64,000 nt of DNA from Prevotella sp. (GTDB lineage: Bacteria; Bacteroidota; Bacteroidia; Bacteroidales; Bacteroidaceae), in assembly GCA_022769285.1 (NCBI GenBank), contig JALEKD010000011.1, forward strand, positions 1 to 64,000, read 5' to 3'. Shown in pieces: positions 25,662-35,965 of the stretch; position 1 is the first letter of the stretch; each line of letters begins with the position of its first letter. Under the pieces are notes generated by a model. The model saw only the letters and a list, made by a program, of their open reading frames with translations. It ran no database searches and was not told the origin of the DNA. The position numbers and the translations under genes are program-made.

Positions 25662-27377
25662 ATGAAACCAAAGACATTGAGCATGATGCTGCGCAGAGCA
25701 GCCCTCACGCTGATAGCCCCGTTGGCCATGGCCCTCCCGGCCAGTGCCGCCGACGATTATCAGGTAGACGTATGTGTGTATGGTGCCACCCCGGCGGGCA
25801 TCATGGCCGCCTGTGCCGCCAAGAGCGAAGGCAAGAGTGTACTACTCATAGAGCCGGGCCGCCGTATAGGCGGCATGACAGCCGGCGGACTGGGCTGGAC
25901 AGACCTGTATCATCCCGCTGAGGTGCTAAAGGGCTACTCCCGCAAGTTCTATAAACGCATTGCGGCCGCCTATGGCCAGACGGGCATCAAGATAACCTTT
26001 GAGCCTAAGGTGGCGTTGGCCGTTTTCGACCGGTTCCTTACCGAGAACGGTATCAATGACGTCTTGTACCGCTACCGCATCGTCCAGGCCAACAAGACGG
26101 CCAACAATATCGATGCCATAGTACTCGAGTCGGCCGACGCACCCCAGACGGCTGCCCACAAGACCGTCAAGGCCCGGGTGTACCTGGACTGCAGCTACGA
26201 GGGCGACCTCATGGCCCGTGCCGGAGTATCATACACCATCGGCCGCGAGGCTAATGATAAGTACGGAGAAACCAAAAACGGTGTGCAGATGCTCAACAAG
26301 CATCAGTTTCCCGATGGTGTAGACCCCTATAAGGTCAAGGACGACCCCTCCAGCGGCCTGCTCTGGGGCATCCTGCCCGACGAGGTGGGCCAGACGGGCC
26401 AGGGCGACAGCCACGTACAGGCTTACAACTTCCGCCTTACCCTTACCTACGACCCGGCTAACCGTATTCCTATTACCGATACCAAGCCCGACAACTACGA
26501 CCCGTCTAAGTACGAGCTGCTGATACGCCTGAAGGAGGTGTCGCCGTGGAAGACTTACGAGGACTGCCTCAAGTGGTCCAAGATGCCGAACTCCAAGTGC
26601 GACATGAACAACCAGGGCGCTTTCTCGACCGACATGATCGGTTACAGCTGGAACTACCCCGAAGCCTCTTACGCCGAGCGCGAGCGTATCTACAAGGAAC
26701 ACTTGGACTATACCAAAGGTCTGCTCTATTTTATGTGGACAGATGAGCGCATCCCGGCCAACATTCGCGCCGACCTGGCCAAGTGGGGATGGCCCAAGGA
26801 TGAGTATGAGGACAACGGGCACATCACCCCGCAGCTATATGTACGCGAGTCGCGCCGTATGTTGGGCCGCATGGTGATGACGCAGGCTCACTGTACCGGC
26901 GAGGCCGTGGTGAGCGACCCCATAGGCTGGGCCGACTACACCATGGACTCTCACAACTGCGGCCGGTACGTGGTTAACGGCATGGTCAAGAACGAGGGCG
27001 ACGTGCAGATATACATCAAGAACCCCTACAACGTGTCGTATCGCGCCGTAACCCCCCAGGCCAGCGAGGCGCGCAACCTTATCGTGCCTGTGTGCCTCTC
27101 GGCCTCGCACATCGCCTTTGGCTCCATCCGTATGGAACCCATCTACATGGTGCTGGGCGAAACCTGCGGACTGGCTGCCGTCGAGGCTATCAATAAGCAT
27201 GCCGGCTGCGTACAGGAGGTCGATGCCAGCGTGGTGATGAGCCGTTTTGCCGAGCGCGACCGATCTGAGAACCCCACGGGCGACACCGCCTCGCGCTGCC
27301 CAGACATCTACGACAATTACTTTGACAACCTGCAGCGGGCCAAGGACTTGGCCACTGGCACCCGCCAGGCCGAGTAA
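25662..27377 (+). CDS. Secreted FAD-dependent oxidoreductase
   Basis: 571 aa. Signal peptide ~1-29 (ALTLIAPLAMALPASA), then an FAD-binding Rossmann fold whose dinucleotide motif is VDVCVYGATPAGIMAACAA with the acidic end LLIEPG, followed by RRIGGMTAGGLGWTDL. C-terminal GSIRMEPIYMVLGETCGLAA is the FAD-closing segment typical of the FAD_oxidored group. Such periplasmic enzymes are common in polysaccharide-degrading Bacteroidetes, but the substrate is unknown. The next gene starts 54 bp downstream on the same strand and is probably co-transcribed. Confidence 0.88.
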   Translation: MKPKTLSMMLRRAALTLIAPLAMALPASAADDYQVDVCVYGATPAGIMAACAAKSEGKSVLLIEPGRRIGGMTAGGLGWTDLYHPAEVLKGYSRKFYKRIAAAYGQTGIKITFEPKVALAVFDRFLTENGINDVLYRYRIVQANKTANNIDAIVLESADAPQTAAHKTVKARVYLDCSYEGDLMARAGVSYTIGREANDKYGETKNGVQMLNKHQFPDGVDPYKVKDDPSSGLLWGILPDEVGQTGQGDSHVQAYNFRLTLTYDPANRIPITDTKPDNYDPSKYELLIRLKEVSPWKTYEDCLKWSKMPNSKCDMNNQGAFSTDMIGYSWNYPEASYAERERIYKEHLDYTKGLLYFMWTDERIPANIRADLAKWGWPKDEYEDNGHITPQLYVRESRRMLGRMVMTQAHCTGEAVVSDPIGWADYTMDSHNCGRYVVNGMVKNEGDVQIYIKNPYNVSYRAVTPQASEARNLIVPVCLSASHIAFGSIRMEPIYMVLGETCGLAAVEAINKHAGCVQEVDASVVMSRFAERDRSENPTGDTASRCPDIYDNYFDNLQRAKDLATGTRQAE

Positions 27378-27431
27378 GGAGGCTATACGTCAACAGAATA
27401 ATAACTAAAACAACCAATATTACAAAATTAT

Positions 27432-29435
27432 ATGAAGAAACAACTACAACTGTTGTCAGCCGCTGCGCTGATGACCCTGGGTGCCCATGCCCAGACCGTA
27501 TCGGTCGATGTTACCGACCGCCTGTTGGTCAACCCCGACTTCGAACTGTATGAGAAAGACTGCACCCCCGTAGCCTTCAAGGGCGCCGAGGATGTCGAGG
27601 CCGCTGCCGGCCTGGCCTTTGGCTGGTCGCAGAACCCCGAGGAGTTCGACGGCGATGCCCGCGGACTGGTCCAGACCACCAAGAACTATCATGGCAACGC
27701 GCTCTACTATTGCAGCCAGGCCACTTTCCCCGATGAGTTCAAGTTCTACCAGCGCATCCCCGCTGCCAAGCTCACTCCCGGCCTCTACAAGGTCTCCTGC
27801 CTTATGTGGGTCGAGAAGGACATGTACGGCAGTACCTGCCTCTACGCCAATAAGAACGTGAAGTACTACACCACGGCCGGCTACTACAAGGGCAAGGCCA
27901 TCGTGGACACCGATGAGGAGCGCGGCTTCTCTGACTATGCCGGCGGTAACCCCTCGGCACGCTGGATGCGTCCTGTCTTCGTCTACGTGCAGGTGGGCGA
28001 GGGCGAGGACTTAGAGATAGGCATCCGTACCAGTAGCTTTAACAACGGATTCAACACCAAGAACGCCGGTACCTTCTCGGTCGACGACTTCCATATCGAG
28101 AAAGTGCTCTCGCAGCCTGGTAAGACCCCTACGGAGTTCTCGGCCGAGGTGCTCCAGAACAACGACTTCGAGCTCAATTCCGAGGGCGAGCCTTTTGCCA
28201 GCGTGGGCAAGAGCACCTGGTGGAAATGGGACGACATAGCCCCCAGCGGTGGTGTCTACGGCTGGGATACCAGCACGGTTACCGACAACTGTGGCCTGAC
28301 TAATGGTGGCGGCAAGGCCCAGAATATCAGCGGCAAGCTCACCTACTGGGTTAATTCTAAGGGCGAGCCTATCCCTGACGACTATACACTCAGCCAGATG
28401 GTCTCGGCCTCTGACCTTGAGCCTGGTATCTACGAGCTCAGCGCCCGTATCTGGTCATTTACTACTCAGTATGGCAAGGGCCGTCTCTTCGCCGACAACG
28501 GCAGCGAGACCGACGTGGCCTACTATGGCGTGGAAAGTCAGTACGAGGGCAATGTAGAGGAGGGCGAGAAAGCCACCTTCTTCGGTTACCCCGGTGCTAA
28601 TACCAATGGTTATCGCCGCCATGAGGAGATGTTTGTCAACATTCCTGTCGATGACAATGTAGACAATGTCCAGGTGGGTATCAAGAGCGGAGCAGGTGTG
28701 GCCGCCGCTGCTGGCCATGGCGTTATGCACCTCGACTTCGTGCGCTTCTACAAAGTGTCTAACCTGCCTATGACCCTCGATGCCGACGACAACACGGGCA
28801 GCTCGCTCAGCGCTAAGAATGACATGCGCGTAACCCTGAAGCGCCGGTTCGACAACAAGGCATGGAATACCGTGTGTCTGCCCTTTGCCCTGGATGCAGC
28901 CGATATTACCGCCATCTTTGGCAAGGGCGCCCGCGTGGCCGCCTTTACCGGAGTTAAGGGCACCGACCTGCTCTTTACCACGGTCGATAAGATGGAGGCT
29001 GGCAAGCCTTACATCATTCAGCCCACCGATGTGCTTCCCTCGCCTATGATTATCGACGATGTCAACATCACCGCTACCGAGGCAACCAGCGTAGAGCAGG
29101 GTGGCTACACCCTGAAGGGCAGCTTTGCCCCGATGGCCGTCAGTGCGGCCGATAACACCAGGTTAGTGCTCAGCACCACGGCCGATGACAACCAGCTCAC
29201 CGTGCCCAGCGAGGACGGTACGGTAGCCGGCTTCGGTGCCGTCGTGCTCAATCCGGCCCAGACCGCCGGCCTGCGTATTCTCATCGATGGTGTGGCCACC
29301 GGCATTACCGCTCCCAGCATCACCACCGCAGAGGGTTCCGCCAATGACCGTATATACAACCTTAATGGTCAGCGCGTAGAGCAGCTGAGCCGTGGGGTCA
29401 ACATCGTTAACGGCAAGAAGATTATCAAGAAGTAA
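27432..29435 (+). CDS. Large secreted protein with jelly-roll-like repeats
   Basis: 667 aa. Signal peptide ~1-20 (ending GAHAQ). Two related beta-sandwich-like segments follow (~24-215 and ~235-445). Each starts with a phrase like LVNPDFELYE or VLQNNDFELNSEGEP, continues with a motif of the type LTPGLYKVSCLMWV or LEPGIYELSARIW, and ends in a DFHIEKV or DFVRFYKV strand, as in carbohydrate-binding-like modules. The C-terminal ~45 residues (RIYNLNGQRV then VNIVNGKKIIKK) match the tail found on many secreted Prevotella proteins. No catalytic motif was seen. It follows the FAD oxidoreductase in one unit. Function unknown; cell-surface or binding role inferred. Confidence 0.8.
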   Translation: MKKQLQLLSAAALMTLGAHAQTVSVDVTDRLLVNPDFELYEKDCTPVAFKGAEDVEAAAGLAFGWSQNPEEFDGDARGLVQTTKNYHGNALYYCSQATFPDEFKFYQRIPAAKLTPGLYKVSCLMWVEKDMYGSTCLYANKNVKYYTTAGYYKGKAIVDTDEERGFSDYAGGNPSARWMRPVFVYVQVGEGEDLEIGIRTSSFNNGFNTKNAGTFSVDDFHIEKVLSQPGKTPTEFSAEVLQNNDFELNSEGEPFASVGKSTWWKWDDIAPSGGVYGWDTSTVTDNCGLTNGGGKAQNISGKLTYWVNSKGEPIPDDYTLSQMVSASDLEPGIYELSARIWSFTTQYGKGRLFADNGSETDVAYYGVESQYEGNVEEGEKATFFGYPGANTNGYRRHEEMFVNIPVDDNVDNVQVGIKSGAGVAAAAGHGVMHLDFVRFYKVSNLPMTLDADDNTGSSLSAKNDMRVTLKRRFDNKAWNTVCLPFALDAADITAIFGKGARVAAFTGVKGTDLLFTTVDKMEAGKPYIIQPTDVLPSPMIIDDVNITATEATSVEQGGYTLKGSFAPMAVSAADNTRLVLSTTADDNQLTVPSEDGTVAGFGAVVLNPAQTAGLRILIDGVATGITAPSITTAEGSANDRIYNLNGQRVEQLSRGVNIVNGKKIIKK

Positions 29436-29489
29436 GCCGCCACGGGCCGCCCAGTCTGGCAGGCCCGTACGGTGAATGAATAACTTTAG

Positions 29490-29545
29490 GGTGGCCTCCG
29501 TCCGCAGTCGTGTCAGTACACGTGCGGTGGAGGCCACCTCTTTTG
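29490..29545 (+). terminator. Strong intrinsic terminator
   Basis: A 10-bp perfect outer stem (GGTGGCCTCC at 29490 and its complement ending 29538), extended inwards by CCGCA/TGCGG pairing, is followed by TCTTTTGTG. It lies 55 bp after the stop of the secreted protein; a second smaller hairpin (ACGGGCC/GGCCCGT) precedes it at ~29442-29470. Confidence 0.8.
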
Positions 29546-29638
29546 TGTAGTCCGCGGTGTAAGTGCGCGCTACTCATGGCCTTGGCCCTATATAGGTGCG
29601 TTGTTGCGGGGCAAAAAATAAAAAACTTGGTTATTTCC

Positions 29639-29669
29639 TTTGTAGTGTCTACGGCTTGCACTATCTTTG
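29639..29669 (+). promoter_or_regulatory. Promoter of the GT2/mfd unit
   Basis: TTTG (29639-29642), 19-bp spacer and TATCTTTG (29662-29669) match the Bacteroidetes consensus exactly. The string TTGCACTATCTTTGCAG equals the core of the 64-bp repeat at 1-136. Confidence 0.8.
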
Positions 29670-29686
29670 CAGAAAAATCAGATGAT

Positions 29687-30439
29687 ATGACTACCAGCGA
29701 TAGCATTGTAATTATCCCCACATATAACGAGAAGGAGAACATCGAGAAGATTATCCGTGCCGTGTTTGCCCTCCCCAAATGTTTCCACATCCTGGTTATC
29801 GACGACGGCAGCCCCGATGGTACCGCACAGATAGTACACAGGCTGATGGACACCGAGTTTGCTGGCCGCCTGTTTATCATTGAGCGTAGCGGCAAGTGGG
29901 GCTTGGGCACCGCCTACATCACGGGCTTCAAATGGGCCCTCAGCCATGGCTACGAGTACATCTTTGAGATGGACGCCGACTTCAGCCATGATCCACAGGA
30001 CCTGCCCCGTCTCTACGCAGCCTGCCATGACGAGGGCTACGACGTGGTCATCGGGTCGCGGTACGTCAGTGGGGTCAACGTGGTCAACTGGCCCATCGGG
30101 CGAGTGCTGATGAGCTACTTCGCGTCTAAGTATGTGCGCCTCGTGACAGGCTTCAAGGTTCACGACACCACGGCGGGTTTCAAGTGTTACCGTCGCCGCG
30201 TACTGGCCACCATTCCCCTGGACAGGGTGAGGTTCAAGGGCTACGCCTTTCAGATAGAGATGAAGTACACGGCCTACAAGATAGGCTTCAAGATTAAGGA
30301 GGTGCCCGTAATCTTCGTGAACCGCCGCGAGGGAGTCAGCAAGATGAACGGCGGCATCTTCGGCGAGGCTTTCTTCGGCGTGATGCGTCTGCGCTGGGAT
30401 GGCTGGTTCCGCAAGTACCCAGCCCTGCCTAAGGACTAA
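29687..30439 (+). CDS. Polyprenol-phosphate mannosyltransferase-like GT2 (DPM1-like)
   Basis: 250 aa from the ATG at 29687, 17 bp after the -7 element. It begins with the GT2 nucleotide-sugar motif (SIVIIPTYNEKENI, VIDDGSPDGTA) and has the metal-binding FEMDADFSHDPQDLP motif. RYVSGVNVVNWPIGRVLMS and FVNRREGVSKMNGG are typical of bacterial dolichol-phosphate-mannose-synthase homologues. No transmembrane helices, unlike the GT2 at 12.6 kb. It probably makes a polyprenyl-phosphate sugar donor for envelope glycosylation; the sugar is not certain. mfd follows within 31 bp. Confidence 0.9.
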   Translation: MTTSDSIVIIPTYNEKENIEKIIRAVFALPKCFHILVIDDGSPDGTAQIVHRLMDTEFAGRLFIIERSGKWGLGTAYITGFKWALSHGYEYIFEMDADFSHDPQDLPRLYAACHDEGYDVVIGSRYVSGVNVVNWPIGRVLMSYFASKYVRLVTGFKVHDTTAGFKCYRRRVLATIPLDRVRFKGYAFQIEMKYTAYKIGFKIKEVPVIFVNRREGVSKMNGGIFGEAFFGVMRLRWDGWFRKYPALPKD

Positions 30440-30470
30440 GTAGGCTTCCCCGGGAGCGGGGGTGTTAGAT

Positions 30471-33400
30471 ATGACTATACAAGAGTTAAGTACGCTATAC
30501 GGAGCGTGCCCCCAGGCGGGTGCGCTTATGAAGGTTCTGGCCGATGCCTCGGTGGCCCGCATATTCATGCAGGGCATCCAGGCATCGGCCACACCGTTAT
30601 TGTTTGCCAGCGTGGCCGACCGTCTCAGTCAGTCGGCCGTATTCATACTGCCCGATGCCGATGAGGCTGGCTATTTCTACCACGACCTTACCCAGGTGCT
30701 GGGCCAGGAGCGGGTGCTCTTCTTCCCCTCGGGTTACCGTCGATCGGCCAAGTACGGCCAGCGCGATGCCGCCAATGAGATACTCCGTACCGAGGTACTG
30801 AGCCGCGTTACCTCGCTGGGCGACAGCGGTGCCCGCCCTGTCTACGTGGTGACCAGTCCCGAGGCCCTGGCCGAGTTGGTCGTGTCCAAGAAGAATATTG
30901 ACGACCGGCGTGTACATCTGTCCACGGGGCAGACGGTAGATGTAACGGCCGTGGTACACCGGCTGCGAGAACTGGGCTTTGAGATGGTAGACTACGTGTA
31001 CGAGCCCGGGCAGTTCGCCCAGCGTGGCAGCATCATCGATGTGTACTCATACTCCTGCGAGTATCCCTTCCGAATAGACTTCTTCGGTGACGAGATAGAC
31101 ACTATCCGCACCTTTGATGTTCAGGACCAGCTGTCCAAGGACCGCAAGACCGAGATAGACATACTGCCCGAACTGGCTGCTACCTCGACCGAGCGCGTGT
31201 CGTTCCTGCGGTTCATACCGGCCGACACCCTGTTAGTGGCGCGCGACTTCAGTTACCTTACCAGCGTGGTCGGGCGTATATATCAGGACGGCTTCTCGTC
31301 GCAGGCTCTCACCGAGCGGTTAGAGGGAGCCACCGAGATGGAACGCGACCAGATTGTACGCGAAATGCGTAAGGAGTGGGCGCTGTGTGCCCCCTCGCAG
31401 TTTGCCGGGGATATGGCCGCCTTCAGGCAGGTAACCTTTGGCGCCAATGCCGGTGAACGCATAGACGATGTCGACCGCGACCACAGTGCTGTGCTCCGCT
31501 TCGATATCACCCCCCAGCCCCTCTATCACAAGAACTTCGACCTGCTGCGTCAGTCTCTTGAAGACTATCTGCTCCGGGGCTATCACCTCTACATTCTGGC
31601 CGACAGTGCCAAACAGCAACAGCGTCTGCGCGAGATTTTCACCGAGATGGGCAGCGACCGCGAGCGTGCCTCGTACGACGCTCAGCGTGGCGGCATCGAA
31701 TTTGAGGGCGTAGACCACACTCTGCACAGCGGATTTGCCGACAATGACCTGCGCATCTGCTGTTTTACAGACCACCAGATATTTGACCGTTTCCACAAGT
31801 ACAGCCTGCGCAGCGACCACGCCCGTACGGGCAAGATGGCGCTTACCATGAAGGAACTCTACGAGCTGGAACCGGGCGACTACATTGTCCATGCCGACCT
31901 CGGCATCGGCAAGTTTGGCGGCCTGGTGCGTGTACCGGTCGGCGACAGTTACCAGGAGGTGATACGCATCATCTATCAGCACAACGACAAGGTGGATGTG
32001 TCTATCCACTCACTTTATAAGATTAGTAAGTACCGCCGTCAGGACACCGGCGAGCCTCCCCGTCTTTCCACCTTGGGTACGGGTGCCTGGGAACGTCTCA
32101 AGGAGCGCACCAAGAAGCGTATCAAGGACATAGCCCGCGACCTCATCAAACTCTATGCCCGCCGCCGCCACGAAAAGGGCTTTTCTTTTAGTGCCGATAC
32201 CTTTATGCAGCACGAGTTAGAGGCCAGTTTCCTCTACGAGGACACTCCTGACCAGCTCCGTGCCACCCAGGATGTCAAGGCAGACATGGAGAGAGCTCTC
32301 CCCATGGACCGCCTTGTTTGCGGTGATGTGGGGTTCGGCAAGACGGAGGTGGCAGTACGCGCGGCATTCAAGGCAGCCTGCGATTCCAAGCAGGTGGCCG
32401 TCATGGTGCCCACCACGGTACTTGCCTTTCAGCACTATCAGACCTTCCGCAACCGGCTGAAGAACTTTCCCGTTCGGGTAGACTATCTGAGCCGTGCCCG
32501 AACCGCTCGGCAGACCTCGCAGGTGCTTCGCGACCTGGCCGAGGGCAAGATAGACATCCTGGTGGGTACCCACAAGCTGATAAGCAAGACCGTGAAGTGG
32601 AAGGACTTAGGCTTGCTCATCATAGACGAGGAACAGAAGTTTGGCGTGTCGACCAAGGAGAAGTTGCGCACGCTCAAGACTAATGTAGACACCCTCACTA
32701 TGTCGGCCACGCCCATTCCACGCACGCTGCAGTTCTCCCTAATGGGTGCCAGGGATATGAGCATCATCCGTACGCCGCCCCCCAACCGCTACCCGGTACA
32801 CACGGAGGTAGACACGTTCGACTATGGTATCATAGCTGAGGCTATCAACTTTGAGATGAGCCGCAATGGACAGGTGTTCTTTGTCAACGACCGCATATCT
32901 AACCTCCCGGAGATAGCCCGGCTTATTAATAAATATGTACCCGACTGCCGGGTGGCCATAGGACATGGCCAGATGCCGCCCGAGGAACTGGAGAAAGTTA
33001 TCATGGGCTTCATCAACTATGACTACGACGTGTTGCTATCTACCACCATTGTGGAGAACGGCATAGACATATCCAATGCCAATACCATCATTATCAATGA
33101 TGCGCACAGGTTTGGCTTGTCGGACCTACATCAGATGAGGGGACGCGTGGGGCGTAGCAACCGCAAAGCATTCTGTTACTTGCTGGCTCCCCCAAAGGCT
33201 GCCCTGACGCCCGAAGCCCGTCGCAGGTTAGAGGCGTTGGAGAATTTCTCCGAGTTGGGTAGCGGCTTCAACCTGGCCATGCAAGACCTGGATATCAGAG
33301 GGGCTGGCAATCTGTTAGGAGCCGAGCAGAGCGGCTTTATGGAAGACTTGGGCTACGAAATGTACCAGAAGATACTCTCGCAGGCCGTCTCTGAGTTGAA

Positions 33401-33944
33401 GAACGATGAGTTCCAGGATCTGTATGCCGAAGATATAGCGCAGGGAAAGGACGTGAGCGGCGAGTTTGTGGCCGACTGTACCATAGAGAGCGATCTGGAA
33501 ATGTATTTCCCTGACACCTATGTGCCAGGCTCAAGCGAGCGTATGCTCCTTTACCGTGAATTGGACAATATAACTGAAGACCGTGACCTGGATGCTTATC
33601 GCCAGCGGCTGATAGACCGTTTCGGCCCCATTCCCCATGAGGGCGAGGAACTGATGCAGGTCGTTTCGCTGCGCCGCTTAGGCAAGCGGCTAGGTTTTGA
33701 GAAGATTATCCTGCGCCAAGGCCGCATGGCGCTTCAGATGGTGGGCAACCCCGACAGTATGTACTATCGCAGTGCTGCCTTCGGGCGTGTGCTCGACTTC
33801 ATGGCAACCCACCCGCGGCGCTGCGACCTCAAGGAGGTCAAGGGGCGGCGGCTCATGCACGTGTCAGAGATAGCCACGGTGGGCGAGGCGGTGGCCGTGC
33901 TCAGACAGATAGACGAGATACAGCCTCAGGGCGATAACCAATAG
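30471..33944 (+). CDS. mfd: Transcription-repair coupling factor Mfd
   Basis: 1157 aa from the ATG at 30471 (GTG 30462 would add three residues). It removes RNA polymerase stalled at lesions and recruits UvrA. Domain order: UvrB-like N-terminal module (~1-340), RNA-polymerase-interacting region (~455-520, with YELEPGDYIVHADLGIGKFGG), superfamily 2 translocase (Walker A GDVGFGKTEVA near 617-627, DEEQKFG near 718, TMSATPIPRTL, then QMRGRVGRS) and a C-terminal TRCF domain. Full length for the family. It shares a strand with the GT2 before and the symporter after. Confidence 0.98.
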   Translation: MTIQELSTLYGACPQAGALMKVLADASVARIFMQGIQASATPLLFASVADRLSQSAVFILPDADEAGYFYHDLTQVLGQERVLFFPSGYRRSAKYGQRDAANEILRTEVLSRVTSLGDSGARPVYVVTSPEALAELVVSKKNIDDRRVHLSTGQTVDVTAVVHRLRELGFEMVDYVYEPGQFAQRGSIIDVYSYSCEYPFRIDFFGDEIDTIRTFDVQDQLSKDRKTEIDILPELAATSTERVSFLRFIPADTLLVARDFSYLTSVVGRIYQDGFSSQALTERLEGATEMERDQIVREMRKEWALCAPSQFAGDMAAFRQVTFGANAGERIDDVDRDHSAVLRFDITPQPLYHKNFDLLRQSLEDYLLRGYHLYILADSAKQQQRLREIFTEMGSDRERASYDAQRGGIEFEGVDHTLHSGFADNDLRICCFTDHQIFDRFHKYSLRSDHARTGKMALTMKELYELEPGDYIVHADLGIGKFGGLVRVPVGDSYQEVIRIIYQHNDKVDVSIHSLYKISKYRRQDTGEPPRLSTLGTGAWERLKERTKKRIKDIARDLIKLYARRRHEKGFSFSADTFMQHELEASFLYEDTPDQLRATQDVKADMERALPMDRLVCGDVGFGKTEVAVRAAFKAACDSKQVAVMVPTTVLAFQHYQTFRNRLKNFPVRVDYLSRARTARQTSQVLRDLAEGKIDILVGTHKLISKTVKWKDLGLLIIDEEQKFGVSTKEKLRTLKTNVDTLTMSATPIPRTLQFSLMGARDMSIIRTPPPNRYPVHTEVDTFDYGIIAEAINFEMSRNGQVFFVNDRISNLPEIARLINKYVPDCRVAIGHGQMPPEELEKVIMGFINYDYDVLLSTTIVENGIDISNANTIIINDAHRFGLSDLHQMRGRVGRSNRKAFCYLLAPPKAALTPEARRRLEALENFSELGSGFNLAMQDLDIRGAGNLLGAEQSGFMEDLGYEMYQKILSQAVSELKNDEFQDLYAEDIAQGKDVSGEFVADCTIESDLEMYFPDTYVPGSSERMLLYRELDNITEDRDLDAYRQRLIDRFGPIPHEGEELMQVVSLRRLGKRLGFEKIILRQGRMALQMVGNPDSMYYRSAAFGRVLDFMATHPRRCDLKEVKGRRLMHVSEIATVGEAVAVLRQIDEIQPQGDNQ

Positions 33945-33954
33945 ATACAGGCTT

Positions 33955-35373
33955 ATGATGATAGTGATTACCATACTGGTTTACTTCTGCGTATTACTCG
34001 GTTTCAGTAGACTTACGGCGCGCCGTTCAGACAATGATACGTTCTTCCGGGCCAATCGGCGGTCGCCGTGGTACATGGTGGCGTTTGGCATGGTGGGCGC
34101 ATCCATATCGGGTGTTACCTTTGTGTCGGTTCCGGGCATGGTGTCAACCACCGATATGACCTATTTGCAAACCTGCATGGGCTTTATCGTGGGCTATTTT
34201 GTCGTGGCTTATGTCCTGCTGCCCATCTACTACCGTTACGACCTTACCACCATCTACTCCTATCTACGTCTGCGGTTAGGCCGGCGTTCCTATCTGTCGG
34301 GTGCCTCGTTTTTCCTGCTGTCCAAGATGACAGGGGCAGCGGCTCGCTTCTATGTAGTGTGTATCATTCTGCAGCGCTTCGTGTTCGATGGTATGGGCAT
34401 TCCGTTCGCGGTAACCGTGCCGCTTATGGTAGCGCTGATATGGCTTTACACCCGGCGTGGGGGAGTGAAGACCCTGGTATGGACCGACTCCTTTCAGACG
34501 CTCTGCATGTTTGCTGCTCTGATACTCATCATCGTGCATGTGATGGGAGCCTTGGATATGGACTTGTCCACGGCTGTGCATGCCGTGTCGACCAATGTGC
34601 ATAGTAAGGTGTTCGTGTTTGACGACTGGCTGTCGCGCCAGAATTTTTTCAAGCAGTTTCTGAGTGGTGTGTTTATCGTGGTGGTGATGACGGGACTGGA
34701 CCAGGATATGATGCAGAAGAACTTGACGTGCAAGACGCTGAGCGAGGCTCAGAAGGACATGTGCTCTTATGGCTTCGCTTTTCTTCCGGCTAATCTGCTG
34801 TTCCTCTCCTTGGGTATTCTGCTAACCTTGTTGGCTGGGCAGATGGGTGTAAGCGCCACCGGTGACGACCTTTTGCCCGCCTTTGCCGCCTCGGGACTGC
34901 TGGGCAATACCGTGGTAGTGCTGTTTACCATCGGCATTGTCGCCGCGTCGTTCTCCAGTGCCGACTCGGCCCTCACGGCACTTACCACCTCGTTCTGTGT
35001 AGACCTGTGTGGGCGCTCGGCCGATGAGGGGTTGCGCCGCAAGGCCCATGTGGGCATAGCGGTGGTTTTCATGGCCTTTATCCTGCTGTTCCGGATATTC
35101 AATAATACCAGTCTGATAGATGCCATCTATGTAATGTGTTCCTATACGTACGGCCCGCTGTTAGGCATGTTTGCCTTTGCCCTGCTGACCCGTCGGGCGG
35201 TGGCCGACCGCTGGGTGCCTTATATCGCGGTGGCCTCGCCCATCATCTGCTGGGTGGCAGAGAGTCTCACCACCGCCCTGACCACCTACCGCTTTGGCTA
35301 CGAGTTGCTCATGCTCAATGGGGCGCTTACCTTTGCAGGTCTGTGGGCCGTGAGCTGCCGGACTAAAGGATAA
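33955..35373 (+). CDS. Sodium:solute symporter (SSS family)
   Basis: 472 aa with about 13 helices in the LeuT-like SSS fold. The start (MMIVITILVYFCVLL) leads straight into TM1; the helix with SPWYMVAFGMVGASISGVTFVSVPGMV holds the family's Na+-binding region, and VAASFSSADSALTALTTSF is the conserved TM8 segment with Na2-site Ser/Thr. The substrate (sugar, amino acid or organic acid) cannot be deduced. Starts 10 bp after mfd; its 3' end overlaps the convergent phosphatase by 11 bp. Confidence 0.92.
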   Translation: MMIVITILVYFCVLLGFSRLTARRSDNDTFFRANRRSPWYMVAFGMVGASISGVTFVSVPGMVSTTDMTYLQTCMGFIVGYFVVAYVLLPIYYRYDLTTIYSYLRLRLGRRSYLSGASFFLLSKMTGAAARFYVVCIILQRFVFDGMGIPFAVTVPLMVALIWLYTRRGGVKTLVWTDSFQTLCMFAALILIIVHVMGALDMDLSTAVHAVSTNVHSKVFVFDDWLSRQNFFKQFLSGVFIVVVMTGLDQDMMQKNLTCKTLSEAQKDMCSYGFAFLPANLLFLSLGILLTLLAGQMGVSATGDDLLPAFAASGLLGNTVVVLFTIGIVAASFSSADSALTALTTSFCVDLCGRSADEGLRRKAHVGIAVVFMAFILLFRIFNNTSLIDAIYVMCSYTYGPLLGMFAFALLTRRAVADRWVPYIAVASPIICWVAESLTTALTTYRFGYELLMLNGALTFAGLWAVSCRTKG

Positions 35374-35869
35374 GGATGCGCACCTCGGCGTTGTCCATAC
35401 GGGGCACCTGACTCATGGGCTTCTGATAGTGCACACTCTGGATGGCCTTGTTGATGATGCCGTGACCCACGGCCAGTACTGCCTGGTCAGGGTAAGTTAC
35501 CTGCAGCCATGTCAGGAAGTTCTGGGCCCGCGAGAGCATACGCTCTAATGACTCTACGTTGGCTGGCCATTCGCGGTCGGCCAACGATGGAATGTACTCG
35601 CCCGTGAAGTCGCCCCAGTCGCGTTCTCGCAGCAGCGGCGTCTCTACCACCGTCTTGCACCGAGGGGCTGCTAAGATACGGGCCGTCTGCACGGCTCGGT
35701 TCAGGTCGCTCGAAACAAAGGCATCGATGGTCGTGTCCTTCAGCCTGTCGCGCAGGGCTTTGGCCTGAGCCACTCCCTGCTCGTTAAGTTCGCCCTGTGT
35801 CTGTCCCTGCATAATTTGCCGGGCGTTGTCTACCGTCTCACCGTGTCGTACTAAGTATAATGTGGTCAT
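35363..35869 (-). CDS. Histidine phosphatase (phosphoglycerate-mutase-like)
   Basis: 168 aa. The N-terminal LVRHGETVDN supplies the phospho-accepting His, SSDLNRAVQTARI the second Arg, RERDWGDFTGEY the conserved acidic loop and VGHGIINKAI the second catalytic His. The family covers phosphoglycerate mutases, cobalamin phosphatases and others; the substrate is unknown. Its stop lies within the convergent symporter gene (11-bp overlap). Confidence 0.9.
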   Translation of the reverse strand: MTTLYLVRHGETVDNARQIMQGQTQGELNEQGVAQAKALRDRLKDTTIDAFVSSDLNRAVQTARILAAPRCKTVVETPLLRERDWGDFTGEYIPSLADREWPANVESLERMLSRAQNFLTWLQVTYPDQAVLAVGHGIINKAIQSVHYQKPMSQVPRMDNAEVRILIL

Positions 35870-35904
35870 AATGGATAGTTAAAGTCATAAAAAAGTCCGT
35901 AATT

Positions 35905-35936
35905 ATTGCACGGACAGCAGATTGTTTGTACATTTG
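35905..35936 (+). promoter_or_regulatory. Promoter of the DUF308 gene
   Basis: ATTG (35905-35908), 20-bp spacer, then TACATTTG (35929-35936), 29 bp before the ATG. Confidence 0.55.
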
Positions 35937-35965
35937 TAGCCATCACAACTATAACAATAGGTATA